Part shown: positions 1-8,654 of the stretch, piece by piece
Numbering within the stretch: the first letter of the stretch is position 1
Layout: each line of letters begins with the position of its first letter
Source: Roseivirga sp. 4D4
Lineage (GTDB): Bacteria > Bacteroidota > Bacteroidia > Cytophagales > Cyclobacteriaceae
Length of the DNA: 64,000 bases
NCBI RefSeq assembly: GCF_001747095.1
Contig: NZ_MDGP01000001.1
Coordinates: forward strand, 355,001 to 419,000
Reading direction: 5' to 3'
Notes under the pieces: generated by a model
Told to the model about the DNA's origin: nothing
The model's database searches: none
What the model saw: the letters and a program-made list of their open reading frames with translations, nothing else
Made by a program: the position numbers and the translations under genes

Positions 1-3000
1 CGAACCATTAGGCGATGCGGGGTAGGCCTCATGTGAGTACTTGGCGATGACGTTGTATTCTGACTCTGCTTCTGGCAGCCTGAAACGACCTTCACCATGA
101 GCCACCCAAATGCCCAGTCTAGAACCTGCCAGTCCACTGAGCATTACTGAGTTATTTTCAGGAATGGTCACATTGACAAAGCCTGACTCGAATTTGTGGG
201 CAATGTTATGGTCTAGTTTCGGATGCACTTTGTGCTCAGGGTAGAGCAGTCCTAGCTCACCCATCAATTGACATCCGTTACAAATACCGAGAGAAATGGT
301 GTCCTCACGGGCGTAGAAGTTGTCTAGGGCCTGCTTGGCCTTTTCATTGTAGAGGAAGGCGCCTGCCCAGCCTTTGGCAGAACCTAAAACGTCAGAATTA
401 GAGAACCCACCGACAAAGGCGATGAAGTTTACATCGCTTAGGTCTTCAGCGCCTGAGATCAAGTCGGTCATATGTACGTCCTTAACATCAAAACCAGCCA
501 GATGCATGGCATAAGCCATTTCTCTATCGCCATTGACTCCTTTTTCACGGATGATGGCTGCTTTTATGCCTGTCTTTTCCTTGCGGTCTGGATTAAGCCC
601 CAAAGCCTCATACTGTCCTTCAAACCCTTCTGGGAAGTTAAATGACAGGGGTTGTTTCTTGTAATTCTCGAATCGCTGCTTGGCGAGTTCTTCGCCTGAC
701 TGCTTCTGATCCAATAGGTAAGAAGTCTTGTACCAGGTGTCTCTTAAGCTGGCAATATCCATCAGATAGCTCTGTGTATTAGTCTGGATAGAAAGGATAG
801 GTTCACCTATTGGGCTTCCCACTTCCAGATAAGAAGCTTCAATGGTATCGAATAATGTCTTAATATCTTCCAGATCTTCATTGGCCACCTGAATCAAAAG
901 CGCAGGTTGCTCAGAGAAGAATGTCGAAATGTCGTCAATGCCTTTGATCGCTTTCAAGTTGGCTGCAATGCCTAAGTCTACTTGTGAGAAGGTCATTTCA
1001 AGCAGGGTAGTGATCAATCCACCAGCTGAAACATCATGGCCTGCCATGATTTTACCTTCCTTGATCATCGCCTGGACCATGTTAAAGGTATTGGCAAAGC
1101 GATCGGTATCGTCTACGGTAGGCGCTGTAGTCCCTACTTTACCCACAATTTGAGCAAAGGAGCTACCACCTAATTTGAACTCTCCATCGGATAGGTTGAT
1201 ATACAATAGGGTAGACTCAAAATCCGGTTGTAATACTGGCTCTACCACTTTTTTAAGGTCTGTTACTTCAGCCCCGGCAGAGATAATCACTGTACCCGGA
1301 GAGTACACCACGCCATCCTTGTACTTCTGGGTCATGGACATGGAGTCCTTACCAGTCGGAATGTTGATGCCCAGATCGCAGGCGAAGTCTGAAACCGCTT
1401 CTACGGCTTTATAAAGTCTCGCGTTCTCCCCTTCGTTTTTAGCGGGCCACATCCAGTTGGCACTGAGTGATACGCCACCCAATCCTTTTTCAATTGGAGC
1501 CCAAATGATGTTGGTCAAGGCTTCGGCAATGGATAATTGAGATCCCGCAACAGGGTCTACTAAGGCTGAAACTGGAGCATGACCTATAGAAGTGGCAATT
1601 CCTTTCTCACCCCGGTAGTCCAAGGCCATTACACCTACGTTATTCAATGGCAATTGGATAGGTCCTGCGGTTTGTTGCTTAGCTACACGGCCTGTTACGC
1701 ATCGATCAACTTTGTTGGTCAACCAGTCTTTACAGGCTACAGCTTCCAGCTGAAGAACGCCATTAAGGTATTCTTGAAGCTTTTTAATGTCGTAGCTCAC
1801 CTCACTAAAGTTCTGGTCGATCGTTTTGTCTTCCAAAATGGTCTTCGGTGACGATCCAAACATGTGTCCTAAATTCCAGTCGATCGGGTTTTCTTTAGAA
1901 ACCTTGTTTTCGAACTTGAAATGCATGTCGCCAGTCGTTTCACCGACTACATAGAAAGGAGCTCTTTCGCGCTGAGCCACCTTCTCCATATAGGCAATAT
2001 CTTCTTCCTTGATGACAAGCCCCATGCGTTCCTGAGACTCATTGCCAATAATTTCTTTATCGGAGAGGGTCGGGTCTCCAACTGGTAGCTTCTTAACATC
2101 AATGGTGCCGCCCGTCTCTTCCACTAATTCAGAAAGGCAATTCAAATGGCCACCTGCACCATGATCGTGAATTGATACGATTGGGTTTTTGTCTCCTTCG
2201 GTCATGGCACGAACCGCGTTGTATACACGCTTTTGCATTTCCGGGTTAGAACGCTGAATGGCGTTTAATTCAATGCCACTTGAGAACTCACCGGTATCTA
2301 CGGACGACACTGCGCCACCGCCCATACCAATGCGGTAGTTATCACCACCCATCACCACGATTTGATCGCCTTTATCTGGAGTTGCTTTGAGGGCATCAGG
2401 TTTCTTACCGTAACCAATGCCTCCGGCCAGCATGATCACCTTGTCAAAGCCATGTCTTTTGCCACCTTCTTCGTGCTCAAAAGTCAAGACCGACCCTGAG
2501 ATCAGCGGTTGACCGAACTTGTTACCAAAATCACTGGCACCATTAGATGCCTTGATCAGGATGTCCATCGGGGTTTGATAAAGCCACTTGCGTTCGGGCA
2601 TATTGGCCTCCCAGGTTCTGCCATCTTCGAGCCTCGAATAGGAAGTCATATAGACAGCCGTTCCTGCCAAAGGCATAGAACCTTTACCACCCGCCATTCT
2701 ATCTCTTATTTCTCCACCAGCTCCAGTTGCTGCTCCATTGAAGGGCTCTACAGTAGTTGGGAAGTTGTGTGTTTCTGCTTTAAGCGAGATCACTGATTCA
2801 AAGTCGGAGGTTTCAAACCAATCTGCTTTGTCTTGCGTGGCAGGAGCGAATTGCTCTACCACAGGTCCTTGGGTAAAGGCAACATTGTCTTTGTATGCCG
2901 AAACTAATCCCTCTGGCTTTTCATTTGAGGTCTTTCGGATCATTTTAAACAGAGAACTTGGCATTTCTTGCCCATCAATGATAAAGACCCCATTGAATAT

Positions 3001-3513
3001 CTTATGTCGGCAGTGCTCGGAATTGACTTGCGAAAAGCCGAATACTTCGCCATCGGTAAGCTTTCTGCCCAGCTTATCACTGACCTCGTTCAAATAGTCG
3101 ATTTCTTCCTGGCTTAGTGCGAGTCCTTCGGCCTGATTGTAAGCGGCAATATCTTCGATATGCCGAACCGCCTCTGGCTCGATATCGATAGTAAATAATT
3201 CCTGATCAAGCCCCTTGTAGAGAACCTGAAGCATAGGGTCGAAAGCCGTGTTTTCGCTTTCTACCTTCTCAAACTCCTCAATACGTTCTATCCCTGAAAT
3301 GCCCATATTTTGGGTGATTTCCACGGCATTGGTACTCCATGGCGTGATCATTTCTTTTCGTGGACCAACAAAAAAGCCCTCCAGAGTTTCGCCTTGTATC
3401 AGTGAGGCATTTCCGAAGAGCCATTCAAGTTTTGGAAGGTCTTGTGACGCGAGTTGCGAAGAGAGGCCAACAGCATAAATTTTGCCAGCCCCGGCATCGA
3501 AAAATTGAATCAT
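1..3513 (-). CDS. purL: Phosphoribosylformylglycinamidine synthase, large single-chain type, C-terminus cut by the window edge
   Basis: This cytosolic enzyme makes FGAM from FGAR, glutamine and ATP in de novo purine synthesis. I translated the minus strand from ATG at 3513; it stays open for 1171 codons to the edge. The PurS-like and linker parts come first, then the two AIRS-like synthetase halves (for example [20 protein letters not shown] and the GKDSMS segment), then a class I glutamine amidotransferase domain. The glutaminase nucleophile lies in [10 protein letters not shown], with Cys about residue 1078 (codon 280-282). The single-chain family is usually about 1200-1300 residues, so perhaps 50-60 residues, including the amidotransferase His/Glu, lie left of position 1. 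The gene stands alone here. No frameshift was seen. The assignment is secure. Confidence 0.97.
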   Translation of the reverse strand, partial: MIQFFDAGAGKIYAVGLSSQLASQDLPKLEWLFGNASLIQGETLEGFFVGPRKEMITPWSTNAVEITQNMGISGIERIEEFEKVESENTAFDPMLQVLYKGLDQELFTIDIEPEAVRHIEDIAAYNQAEGLALSQEEIDYLNEVSDKLGRKLTDGEVFGFSQVNSEHCRHKIFNGVFIIDGQEMPSSLFKMIRKTSNEKPEGLVSAYKDNVAFTQGPVVEQFAPATQDKADWFETSDFESVISLKAETHNFPTTVEPFNGAATGAGGEIRDRMAGGKGSMPLAGTAVYMTSYSRLEDGRTWEANMPERKWLYQTPMDILIKASNGASDFGNKFGQPLISGSVLTFEHEEGGKRHGFDKVIMLAGGIGYGKKPDALKATPDKGDQIVVMGGDNYRIGMGGGAVSSVDTGEFSSGIELNAIQRSNPEMQKRVYNAVRAMTEGDKNPIVSIHDHGAGGHLNCLSELVEETGGTIDVKKLPVGDPTLSDKEIIGNESQERMGLVIKEEDIAYMEKVAQRERAPFYVVGETTGDMHFKFENKVSKENPIDWNLGHMFGSSPKTILEDKTIDQNFSEVSYDIKKLQEYLNGVLQLEAVACKDWLTNKVDRCVTGRVAKQQTAGPIQLPLNNVGVMALDYRGEKGIATSIGHAPVSALVDPVAGSQLSIAEALTNIIWAPIEKGLGGVSLSANWMWPAKNEGENARLYKAVEAVSDFACDLGINIPTGKDSMSMTQKYKDGVVYSPGTVIISAGAEVTDLKKVVEPVLQPDFESTLLYINLSDGEFKLGGSSFAQIVGKVGTTAPTVDDTDRFANTFNMVQAMIKEGKIMAGHDVSAGGLITTLLEMTFSQVDLGIAANLKAIKGIDDISTFFSEQPALLIQVANEDLEDIKTLFDTIEASYLEVGSPIGEPILSIQTNTQSYLMDIASLRDTWYKTSYLLDQKQSGEELAKQRFENYKKQPLSFNFPEGFEGQYEALGLNPDRKEKTGIKAAIIREKGVNGDREMAYAMHLAGFDVKDVHMTDLISGAEDLSDVNFIAFVGGFSNSDVLGSAKGWAGAFLYNEKAKQALDNFYAREDTISLGICNGCQLMGELGLLYPEHKVHPKLDHNIAHKFESGFVNVTIPENNSVMLSGLAGSRLGIWVAHGEGRFRLPEAESEYNVIAKYSHEAYPASPNGS

Positions 3514-3547
3514 TAGAACGATTGGGTTTGGGTGTTAATACCGCTGG

Positions 3548-3555
3548 CAAAATTA
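3548..3555 (-). promoter_or_regulatory. Candidate -7 element of the purL promoter
   Basis: On the minus strand this reads TAATTTTG, an exact match to the Bacteroidota -7 consensus TAnnTTTG, about 35 bases before the purL start. No convincing -33 TTTG was found at the right distance, so the call rests on the -7 element and position. The rest of the 3514-3791 interval holds a short hairpin (CAGAAA/TTTCTG, 3662-3679) and the presumed promoter of the next gene, which I could not place. Confidence 0.4.
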
Positions 3556-3791
3556 AGAAAATCTTTGAGTTTAGAAGTATCTGAAGAAGGATATCAATAC
3601 CCTTTTAAAAAGCTTAACGTCTAGCCTAATTTTCTGTGACTAGGTATAAATACGTGATTTTCAGAAACCCGAATTTCTGCGCTTAAAATCCGCTTTTTAA
3701 TCGGCCACATTTGGATCATAGATTTTAATAAACACATGGCGGATACCGAAAAGCCTTTGATAGAGTAGGTAAACAATTAAACACAAATACA

Positions 3792-4625
3792 ATGAGCACA
3801 CTTAATGCCCAAACTATTGATTTTTCCGTTGCTGATCCAAAAGCAACGAGCAACCTTTCATTACCCTTGTATCAGGGGGCTGACTACAGAGCTGACTTCA
3901 AGACCTGGTCTTTAATCGAAGGAGGAGGATTTATGAAGTTCAATCTTTCTCTTGCTGATGCAATTCCAGTTGCATTTTCCTTGAACGTTGCTGCGGCCTT
4001 GGTAGATGGTAAAGCAAATTGTCCGATCACGATTACAGTGAATGGTCAGACACTTGTCAAGTCTTACAGTGATCATAACCCTGGCTTTCATGAGGTCACA
4101 TGGACAATTCCAGCAGATAGGTTGACTTCTGGTGACAACGAGGTACTAGTCAGCCTTGATCAATCTGCCACTACACAGCTATTCATAAATGCGACAGGTG
4201 TTGACCAGGCGGTACTGGCAAACCAGTCTATTAACCTGACAATACCTAACCCTTCTCAGTCGGCACAGCTTTCTATGCCACTTTATCAGGGTGCCGGATA
4301 CAGAGCAGACTTTAGAACCTGGTCATTACTGGTTAATGGTGGCTTCATGCGCTTTCAACTGGATCTTCCCGAGGCGATTGATGTAGACTTGACTGTTGAT
4401 GTTGCTTCTGCATTAGTCAATGGCAAAGCAAATTCACCAAGTACCATTACTGTCAATGGCAAGCCCTTCTGGCAGATGGACCCTAAGAACAGCGGCTTTG
4501 AAGCGTCTACAAAGACGATACCTTCAGGTGCCTTGAAAGCTGGTGGCAATACCATCGAATTGAGTTTGGATGCATCTGCTTCCGGGCAATTATTCATCAA
4601 TGAGATTGGTGTTTACGGAGGCTAA
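3792..4625 (+). CDS. Two-repeat, beta-rich protein without signal peptide, unknown function
   Basis: The function is not recognised. The 277-residue protein is an internal duplication. Residues about 7-138 and 145-277 align along their length, sharing SLPLYQGADYRADFKTWSL / SMPLYQGAGYRADFRTWSL, then GGFM(K/R)F, (V/L)A(A/S)ALV(D/N)GKAN, TITVNG and a closing QLFIN. The alternating hydrophobic pattern and Gly/Asn turns suggest two beta-sandwich modules, as in carbohydrate-binding domains; that fold is my inference. There is no signal peptide, lipobox or membrane segment, so it is cytosolic or leaves by a non-Sec route. It heads a same-strand trio with a GH18-like gene and a Cys-tailed gene, which supports a glycan-related role without proving it. 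The ATG at 3792 follows an A-rich leader. Confidence 0.85.
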   Translation: MSTLNAQTIDFSVADPKATSNLSLPLYQGADYRADFKTWSLIEGGGFMKFNLSLADAIPVAFSLNVAAALVDGKANCPITITVNGQTLVKSYSDHNPGFHEVTWTIPADRLTSGDNEVLVSLDQSATTQLFINATGVDQAVLANQSINLTIPNPSQSAQLSMPLYQGAGYRADFRTWSLLVNGGFMRFQLDLPEAIDVDLTVDVASALVNGKANSPSTITVNGKPFWQMDPKNSGFEASTKTIPSGALKAGGNTIELSLDASASGQLFINEIGVYGG

Positions 4626-4650
4626 TCGCCCTCAACTTTTAACCAAATCA

Positions 4651-4679
4651 GAACCCGGGAGCAAATGAGTCTCGGGTTC
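4651..4679 (+). other. Intercistronic RNA hairpin
   Basis: GAACCCGGGA (4651-4660) pairs with TCTCGGGTTC (4670-4679), a 10-position stem with one G-T pair and a 9-base loop. It lies between the two-repeat protein and the GH18-like gene. No T-run follows, so it looks more like an mRNA-stabilising or attenuating structure than a full terminator. It could make the first gene more abundant than the next two. Confidence 0.55.
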
Positions 4680-4710
4680 ATTACCAAAACACAATTCACA
4701 AAACCTTAAT

Positions 4711-5529
4711 ATGATGAAAAAAGATAAAATGTTTAATGGCTATTGGATGGGCTATCAACCTAATGGCAATACGCTTGGAGTCACTCCACCTTATGTAAAT
4801 ACAGTTACACTATTTGTGGCAGGAGCTGCTCCTGATGGTACATCAGTTGGTTTCAATTTTCTGACCAAGGCCTATCCTGCAAAAGATCAGATTGCCTGGG
4901 CGAGGCAATTACAGGCTCAGGGTACGGAAGTGCTTATGAGTATTATGGATTCATCTACTATTCAGTGGAACGAAGTGGATATTCCTGCTTATGTGCAGAA
5001 TTTTAAGGATGTAGTAATCGATGGAGAATGGGGCTTGAATGGTGTGGATATTGATTTAGAGTCAGGAATGCCAGATGATATTTGGGCTAGTACTTTTACT
5101 GAACTCATCCAGGAATTTAGAAAAGTACTGGGGCCAAAGGGTACCACGGACAGTTCCGGAAAAAACATTTCGAGGATGTCTGTTGCTGCCTATAGACCTA
5201 CTAAGGAAAAACCCATTTTATCTTCCGCAGGGACAGATTTAGACTGGCTGAATACCATGGCCTATTGGAATAGCGCAACAGATAATGAAGTCCTCTTCGA
5301 TACATACTCCCAGTATGTGGAGCAAGTGAATTTGGGTATTGGGGTCGATTATCAGAATGGTATGTCCACTGCTTTGAAGCAGGTAGAGCAGGCGGCCAAG
5401 TTTGCTGCACAAACCGATAACTGCGGTATGATGGAGTTTGCTTTGAACAATGATTGTGAAGAATACTCAGGACATCCCCAGTGGACGTGGGCTTCAATAA
5501 TTAATGAAAACATGAACGGTCTGATGTAA
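4711..5529 (+). CDS. Leaderless, divergent GH18-like (chitinase/endo-glycosidase fold) protein
   Basis: At 272 residues this is about the size of a bare GH18 TIM barrel. The beta-4 signature is NGVDIDLE (residues 110-117): of the family pattern DxxDxDxE, the last two Asp (113, 115) and the catalytic Glu117 remain, but the first Asp is Asn. The beta-3 strand reads VLMSIMD in place of the usual SxGG. The beta-6 strand reads NTMAYW, keeping the Tyr of the MxYD motif but losing the Asp. Activity is therefore plausible but may be altered, with EndoH-like enzymes a closer comparison than classic chitinases. There is no signal peptide, unusual for a chitinase. It sits between the two-repeat protein and a Cys-tailed protein. 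Start choice between Met1 and Met2 is arbitrary. Confidence 0.75.
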   Translation: MMKKDKMFNGYWMGYQPNGNTLGVTPPYVNTVTLFVAGAAPDGTSVGFNFLTKAYPAKDQIAWARQLQAQGTEVLMSIMDSSTIQWNEVDIPAYVQNFKDVVIDGEWGLNGVDIDLESGMPDDIWASTFTELIQEFRKVLGPKGTTDSSGKNISRMSVAAYRPTKEKPILSSAGTDLDWLNTMAYWNSATDNEVLFDTYSQYVEQVNLGIGVDYQNGMSTALKQVEQAAKFAAQTDNCGMMEFALNNDCEEYSGHPQWTWASIINENMNGLM

Positions 5530-5598
5530 TAGAAGACTGTGATAATACGGACGATTTCTTAATTTGTAATTGAATAAATACACTTAAATCAGAGACTT

Positions 5599-6540
5599 AT
5601 GGAGAAGATAGGCAATAATGAAGCCCAGGCACAGATAATGGCCTGGGCGGAATGCAAAGGAAACGAGCTATTCAACTGCTTTCAAAAGTTTGAAGCAGCA
5701 GATTGCAAAAATTGCAATGGTGGGCAGTTCCATCGTCAACGCGGGGTGAGCTTCGGACAAATTGATTCAGGTTTGTTGCAGTTTGTAACTCAGGAAATGC
5801 CAAAGATGAAATACCCGCAATTGGCGATGTGTATGGCAATAGCCGACAACGCAATCTCGGTGTTGTTTGAGACCATAGATGACGATGGCAACAAAAGCTA
5901 CTACGGTACCAATGACATTATTCAAAGCGCTTCCCGAACCTTGAGTAAAGCTGCTCGGGATTCATCAGCTAGACCTGCTAAGCGATATGGAATCCTTCCT
6001 GTGGTGAGAGACCACCTTGCTGTCAATTGGCTGGGGCAAACACCTGGTGATATTGAAAAGCTTTTTTTGTCCCAAAAGCTGACGGATGTTTCTGATATTG
6101 AGGAGAAGGGTTTGGAGGATATTATTGAAGGTGTTGCTGGCTGGCTTGAAGGAGGTCGTCAGGGTAACCCACCCATAAATCTTCATAACGTAGTCAACGA
6201 GATTAGTGATCCCTTTAACCGAGTGGCGGTCAGGGTGATGAAGTATCCCATTATTGGATACAACTTGGAAGTACTCAAGCTTATCCTCAAGGAGACCAGT
6301 GAAATCGCCATAACCTTTGCGGTTAACCCGGCAGATTTCTACTATAATGACGACTTATTTACCCTGATCCTAGAAATTGGTACAGGTAATACAGAAGTGA
6401 AAGCAGCGGCTGGAAAGAAAGGGGAAGAGATAGAGAAAGAGGATGACGAAGGAGATGAAACAACCTTTTTAGATTTCGTCAATGCTTGTCCACCATTTTG
6501 TTGTGGTGCTCCTGGACAACCTCCGTGCCCACCAGACTGA
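5599..6540 (+). CDS. Unknown protein with Cys-rich head and Cys/Pro-rich tail
   Basis: I do not recognise this 313-residue protein. The N-terminus has Cys at about 19, 27, 36 and 39, including CKNC. The middle (about 60-270) is mixed alpha-helical with no obvious membrane segment or signal peptide. An acidic/Lys stretch follows (about 275-290), and the last 20 residues carry four Cys among prolines (ACPPFCCGAPGQPPCPPD). The Cys pattern could hold metal or disulfides; this is inference. It is third in the cassette, 69 bases after the GH18-like gene, and is followed 5 bases later by the membrane protein of a two-component module, so read-through into that module is possible. Confidence 0.8.
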   Translation: MEKIGNNEAQAQIMAWAECKGNELFNCFQKFEAADCKNCNGGQFHRQRGVSFGQIDSGLLQFVTQEMPKMKYPQLAMCMAIADNAISVLFETIDDDGNKSYYGTNDIIQSASRTLSKAARDSSARPAKRYGILPVVRDHLAVNWLGQTPGDIEKLFLSQKLTDVSDIEEKGLEDIIEGVAGWLEGGRQGNPPINLHNVVNEISDPFNRVAVRVMKYPIIGYNLEVLKLILKETSEIAITFAVNPADFYYNDDLFTLILEIGTGNTEVKAAAGKKGEEIEKEDDEGDETTFLDFVNACPPFCCGAPGQPPCPPD

Positions 6541-6545
6541 TAACT

Positions 6546-7205
6546 ATGGATGTTTTATTTGAATTCATAAACAATTACATCTCATACTTTTACTTGGTGA
6601 TATGCATCCCATTGTTAATTGGAGTTATTAAGTTTCAAAGGCTTAACTACCTACAGAGGTTGGTCTTCATTATCGTCCTAATTGCTTTGGTTAACGAGGC
6701 GCTAGCCACTTACTTGAGAATGAGAGGGGTTAATAATCTCTGGGTTTATCATCTGTTCGTACCATGTACCTTTCTTGTGGTATTAAGGATTTACAAAAGA
6801 GTATTTGAGGAGGTTATTACAAGGAGGGTCTTTAATGCCATTTCAATAGGTTTCTTGCTTTTTGCGGTGCTTAATAGTCTATTTATTCAACCTCTCGATG
6901 TGTTTAATTCAAACACTATAACTGTTTCAAGTGTCCTATACATACTCTTGTCAATCACATATTTTCATCAGCTCTTGAGAGGTACTGCACTTTTAGCCTT
7001 AGAGAGAACTCCTATGTTTTGGTTAAATACTGGGGTCCTTATTTATTATTCTGGCACTCTTTTACTCTATGTTATGGTCAATTATGTAGCCGGATTGGGG
7101 GAAACTGCGAAGGTGTCTATTAGCCTATGGGCTTTGAATATATTATTCAACATCATTCTTAATGTTTTTTATGCTTTAGCACTATGGGTGAGTCCGCAGA
7201 AATAG
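6546..7205 (+). CDS. Multi-pass membrane protein preceding a sensor kinase
   Basis: This 219-residue protein has about six to seven hydrophobic spans and short loops, with no catalytic motif. I chose ATG 6546 (MDVLFEFINN), just after the previous stop; a longer reading from 6486 would run through the Cys-tailed gene in another frame. Its 3' end overlaps the kinase start by 22 bases (7184-7205), so the two are probably translated together. The context suggests a membrane input or partner of the NarL-type kinase. No named family is recognised. Confidence 0.8.
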   Translation: MDVLFEFINNYISYFYLVICIPLLIGVIKFQRLNYLQRLVFIIVLIALVNEALATYLRMRGVNNLWVYHLFVPCTFLVVLRIYKRVFEEVITRRVFNAISIGFLLFAVLNSLFIQPLDVFNSNTITVSSVLYILLSITYFHQLLRGTALLALERTPMFWLNTGVLIYYSGTLLLYVMVNYVAGLGETAKVSISLWALNILFNIILNVFYALALWVSPQK

Positions 7206-7984
7206 GTGTTTCGGATGTTATATTAATCGGTATGTTAGGAATGTTCTTTCTAGCCCTAGGTGTGGTGCTTTTTTTCTTAGTTTACCAACGCAGATTACTA
7301 AAACAGCAAAAAGAACATCAACAAAAGGAAGCCGAATATCAACAACAATTGTTGCGAGCCAACCTTCTAAGTCAGGAAAAGGAGCGTAACCGAATTGGCA
7401 AAGATCTGCATGATGAAGTAGGGGCCATGCTCACCACCTCCAAACTCTATTTCAGGCACCTTGCGCAGAATGCCCCCAAGGAGAAATTTACCGAGTTAAA
7501 GGACAAAGTCTTTGACTTGCTGGAAGGAACTATCGCGAGCGTAAGAAGGGTCTCACATGACCTCAGACCAGTAGTCCTAGAGACCTTAGGGTTGGAAGAA
7601 GCCGTAGCTAATATCCGAGATCAATTGAACGCCTCTGGAGAGGTTCAAATGGTATTTGAGAGTGACTGGAAAGGGGTAATGACGAAGGAGTATCAATTGA
7701 ACTGGTATCGTATCATTCAGGAATTGGTCAATAATACCCTCAAACATGCGAATGCCAACCGAATAGCAATTCATATGTCAGGAAATGGCGATCAACTGAA
7801 GTTGAGCTATAACGATAATGGCATTGGCATGGCCAGTGGCAAGCATGAGCCAGGATTGGGTTTAAGCAATATTGAAAGTAGGTTGAGCCTAATGAATGGG
7901 GAGCTGATTTTCAATGAGACTGAGAAAGGAATTTCTATTGAACTGACATCTGAGATAACAAAAGACACACAGAAAGATGACTAA
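7184..7984 (+). CDS. NarL-type sensor histidine kinase (HisKA_3), single membrane anchor
   Basis: The N-terminal hydrophobic segment (about 12-33) is followed by a coiled coil rich in Gln/Lys/Glu (36-70). The phosphorylation helix RIGKDLHDEVG puts the acceptor at His76. The HATPase domain follows, with the N-box QELVNNTLKHA, DNGIGM (G1) and GLGLSNIESR (G2). At 266 residues there is no room for a periplasmic sensor domain, so the signal probably comes through the upstream membrane protein. Its stop overlaps the response regulator start by 8 bases. It belongs to the same class as DegS/NarX-type kinases in Bacteroidota; no specific stimulus can be assigned. Confidence 0.93.
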   Translation: MGESAEIGVSDVILIGMLGMFFLALGVVLFFLVYQRRLLKQQKEHQQKEAEYQQQLLRANLLSQEKERNRIGKDLHDEVGAMLTTSKLYFRHLAQNAPKEKFTELKDKVFDLLEGTIASVRRVSHDLRPVVLETLGLEEAVANIRDQLNASGEVQMVFESDWKGVMTKEYQLNWYRIIQELVNNTLKHANANRIAIHMSGNGDQLKLSYNDNGIGMASGKHEPGLGLSNIESRLSLMNGELIFNETEKGISIELTSEITKDTQKDD

Positions 7985-8630
7985 TATTCAGGTAGCGATA
8001 GCAGACGATCATAAACTCTTCAGAGAGGGTATCCATTTTTTGATAGATCAAATGGAAGGGATCTCCATATGCTTTGAAGTGGCTGATGGTAAGGAGCTGA
8101 TAATCCGATTAAAGGAAGAAGTCCCTGATGTCCTATTACTTGATCTTGATATGCCTGAAATGGATGGTATCGAAGTTTTGAAAGAGGTTCGCTCCCTTTA
8201 CTCATCAATGGGTGTTATAATTCTCACCATGCATAGTGATGCTAAGATGATAGCCTATTTAATGGAATTGGGTGCGAACGGTTATTTAATGAAGGACACC
8301 AGTCCCGAAGAACTTGAGCAAGCGATTAGGAGTGTAAAGGAAGAAGGCTTCTATTTCAACAAGGCAGTCTCAGAAGCCATGTTAGGGGGCTTGAAAAATC
8401 ATAGTCCAAAAAAGCCAGTGCTCAAAAATAATGTCACTTTAACCAGCCGAGAGATAGAAGTCCTGGAATTAATCTGTCAAGAATATACGGCCAAGGAGAT
8501 TGCTGAGAAGCTGTTTATCAGTCCACGAACTGCCGAAGGTCACCGAAGAAGCCTTATCGAAAAACTTGGCGTTAAAAATACGGCAGGGTTAATCGTTCGG
8601 GCTGTGAAGGAAGGCCTGATTGATATCTAG
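7977..8630 (+). CDS. NarL/LuxR-type response regulator
   Basis: The receiver domain (about 1-125) has the acidic pocket DD (10-11), phospho-acceptor Asp56 in LLLDLDMPEMDG, switch Thr in ILTMHSD and the conserved Lys in YLMKD. The C-terminal LuxR-type helix-turn-helix (about 150-212) reads LTSREIEVLELICQEYTAKE, then the recognition helix SPRTAEGHRRSLIEKLG. It is the cognate partner of the kinase with which it overlaps. Targets are unknown; the adjacent permease on the opposite strand is a possible but unproven one. Confidence 0.95.
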   Translation: MTNIQVAIADDHKLFREGIHFLIDQMEGISICFEVADGKELIIRLKEEVPDVLLLDLDMPEMDGIEVLKEVRSLYSSMGVIILTMHSDAKMIAYLMELGANGYLMKDTSPEELEQAIRSVKEEGFYFNKAVSEAMLGGLKNHSPKKPVLKNNVTLTSREIEVLELICQEYTAKEIAEKLFISPRTAEGHRRSLIEKLGVKNTAGLIVRAVKEGLIDI

Positions 8631-8654
8631 TTTTTAACAATCGAACCAAATAGC

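Noticed and set aside
929..3478. Several open frames on the plus strand within purL
   Set aside because: Every one lies opposite continuous, well-conserved purL coding sequence.
7184..8630. A third member of the RprX/RprY-type pair
   Set aside because: The kinase has a HisKA_3 domain and the regulator a LuxR-type DNA-binding domain, so this is a NarL-type pair, unrelated to the OmpR-type systems downstream.
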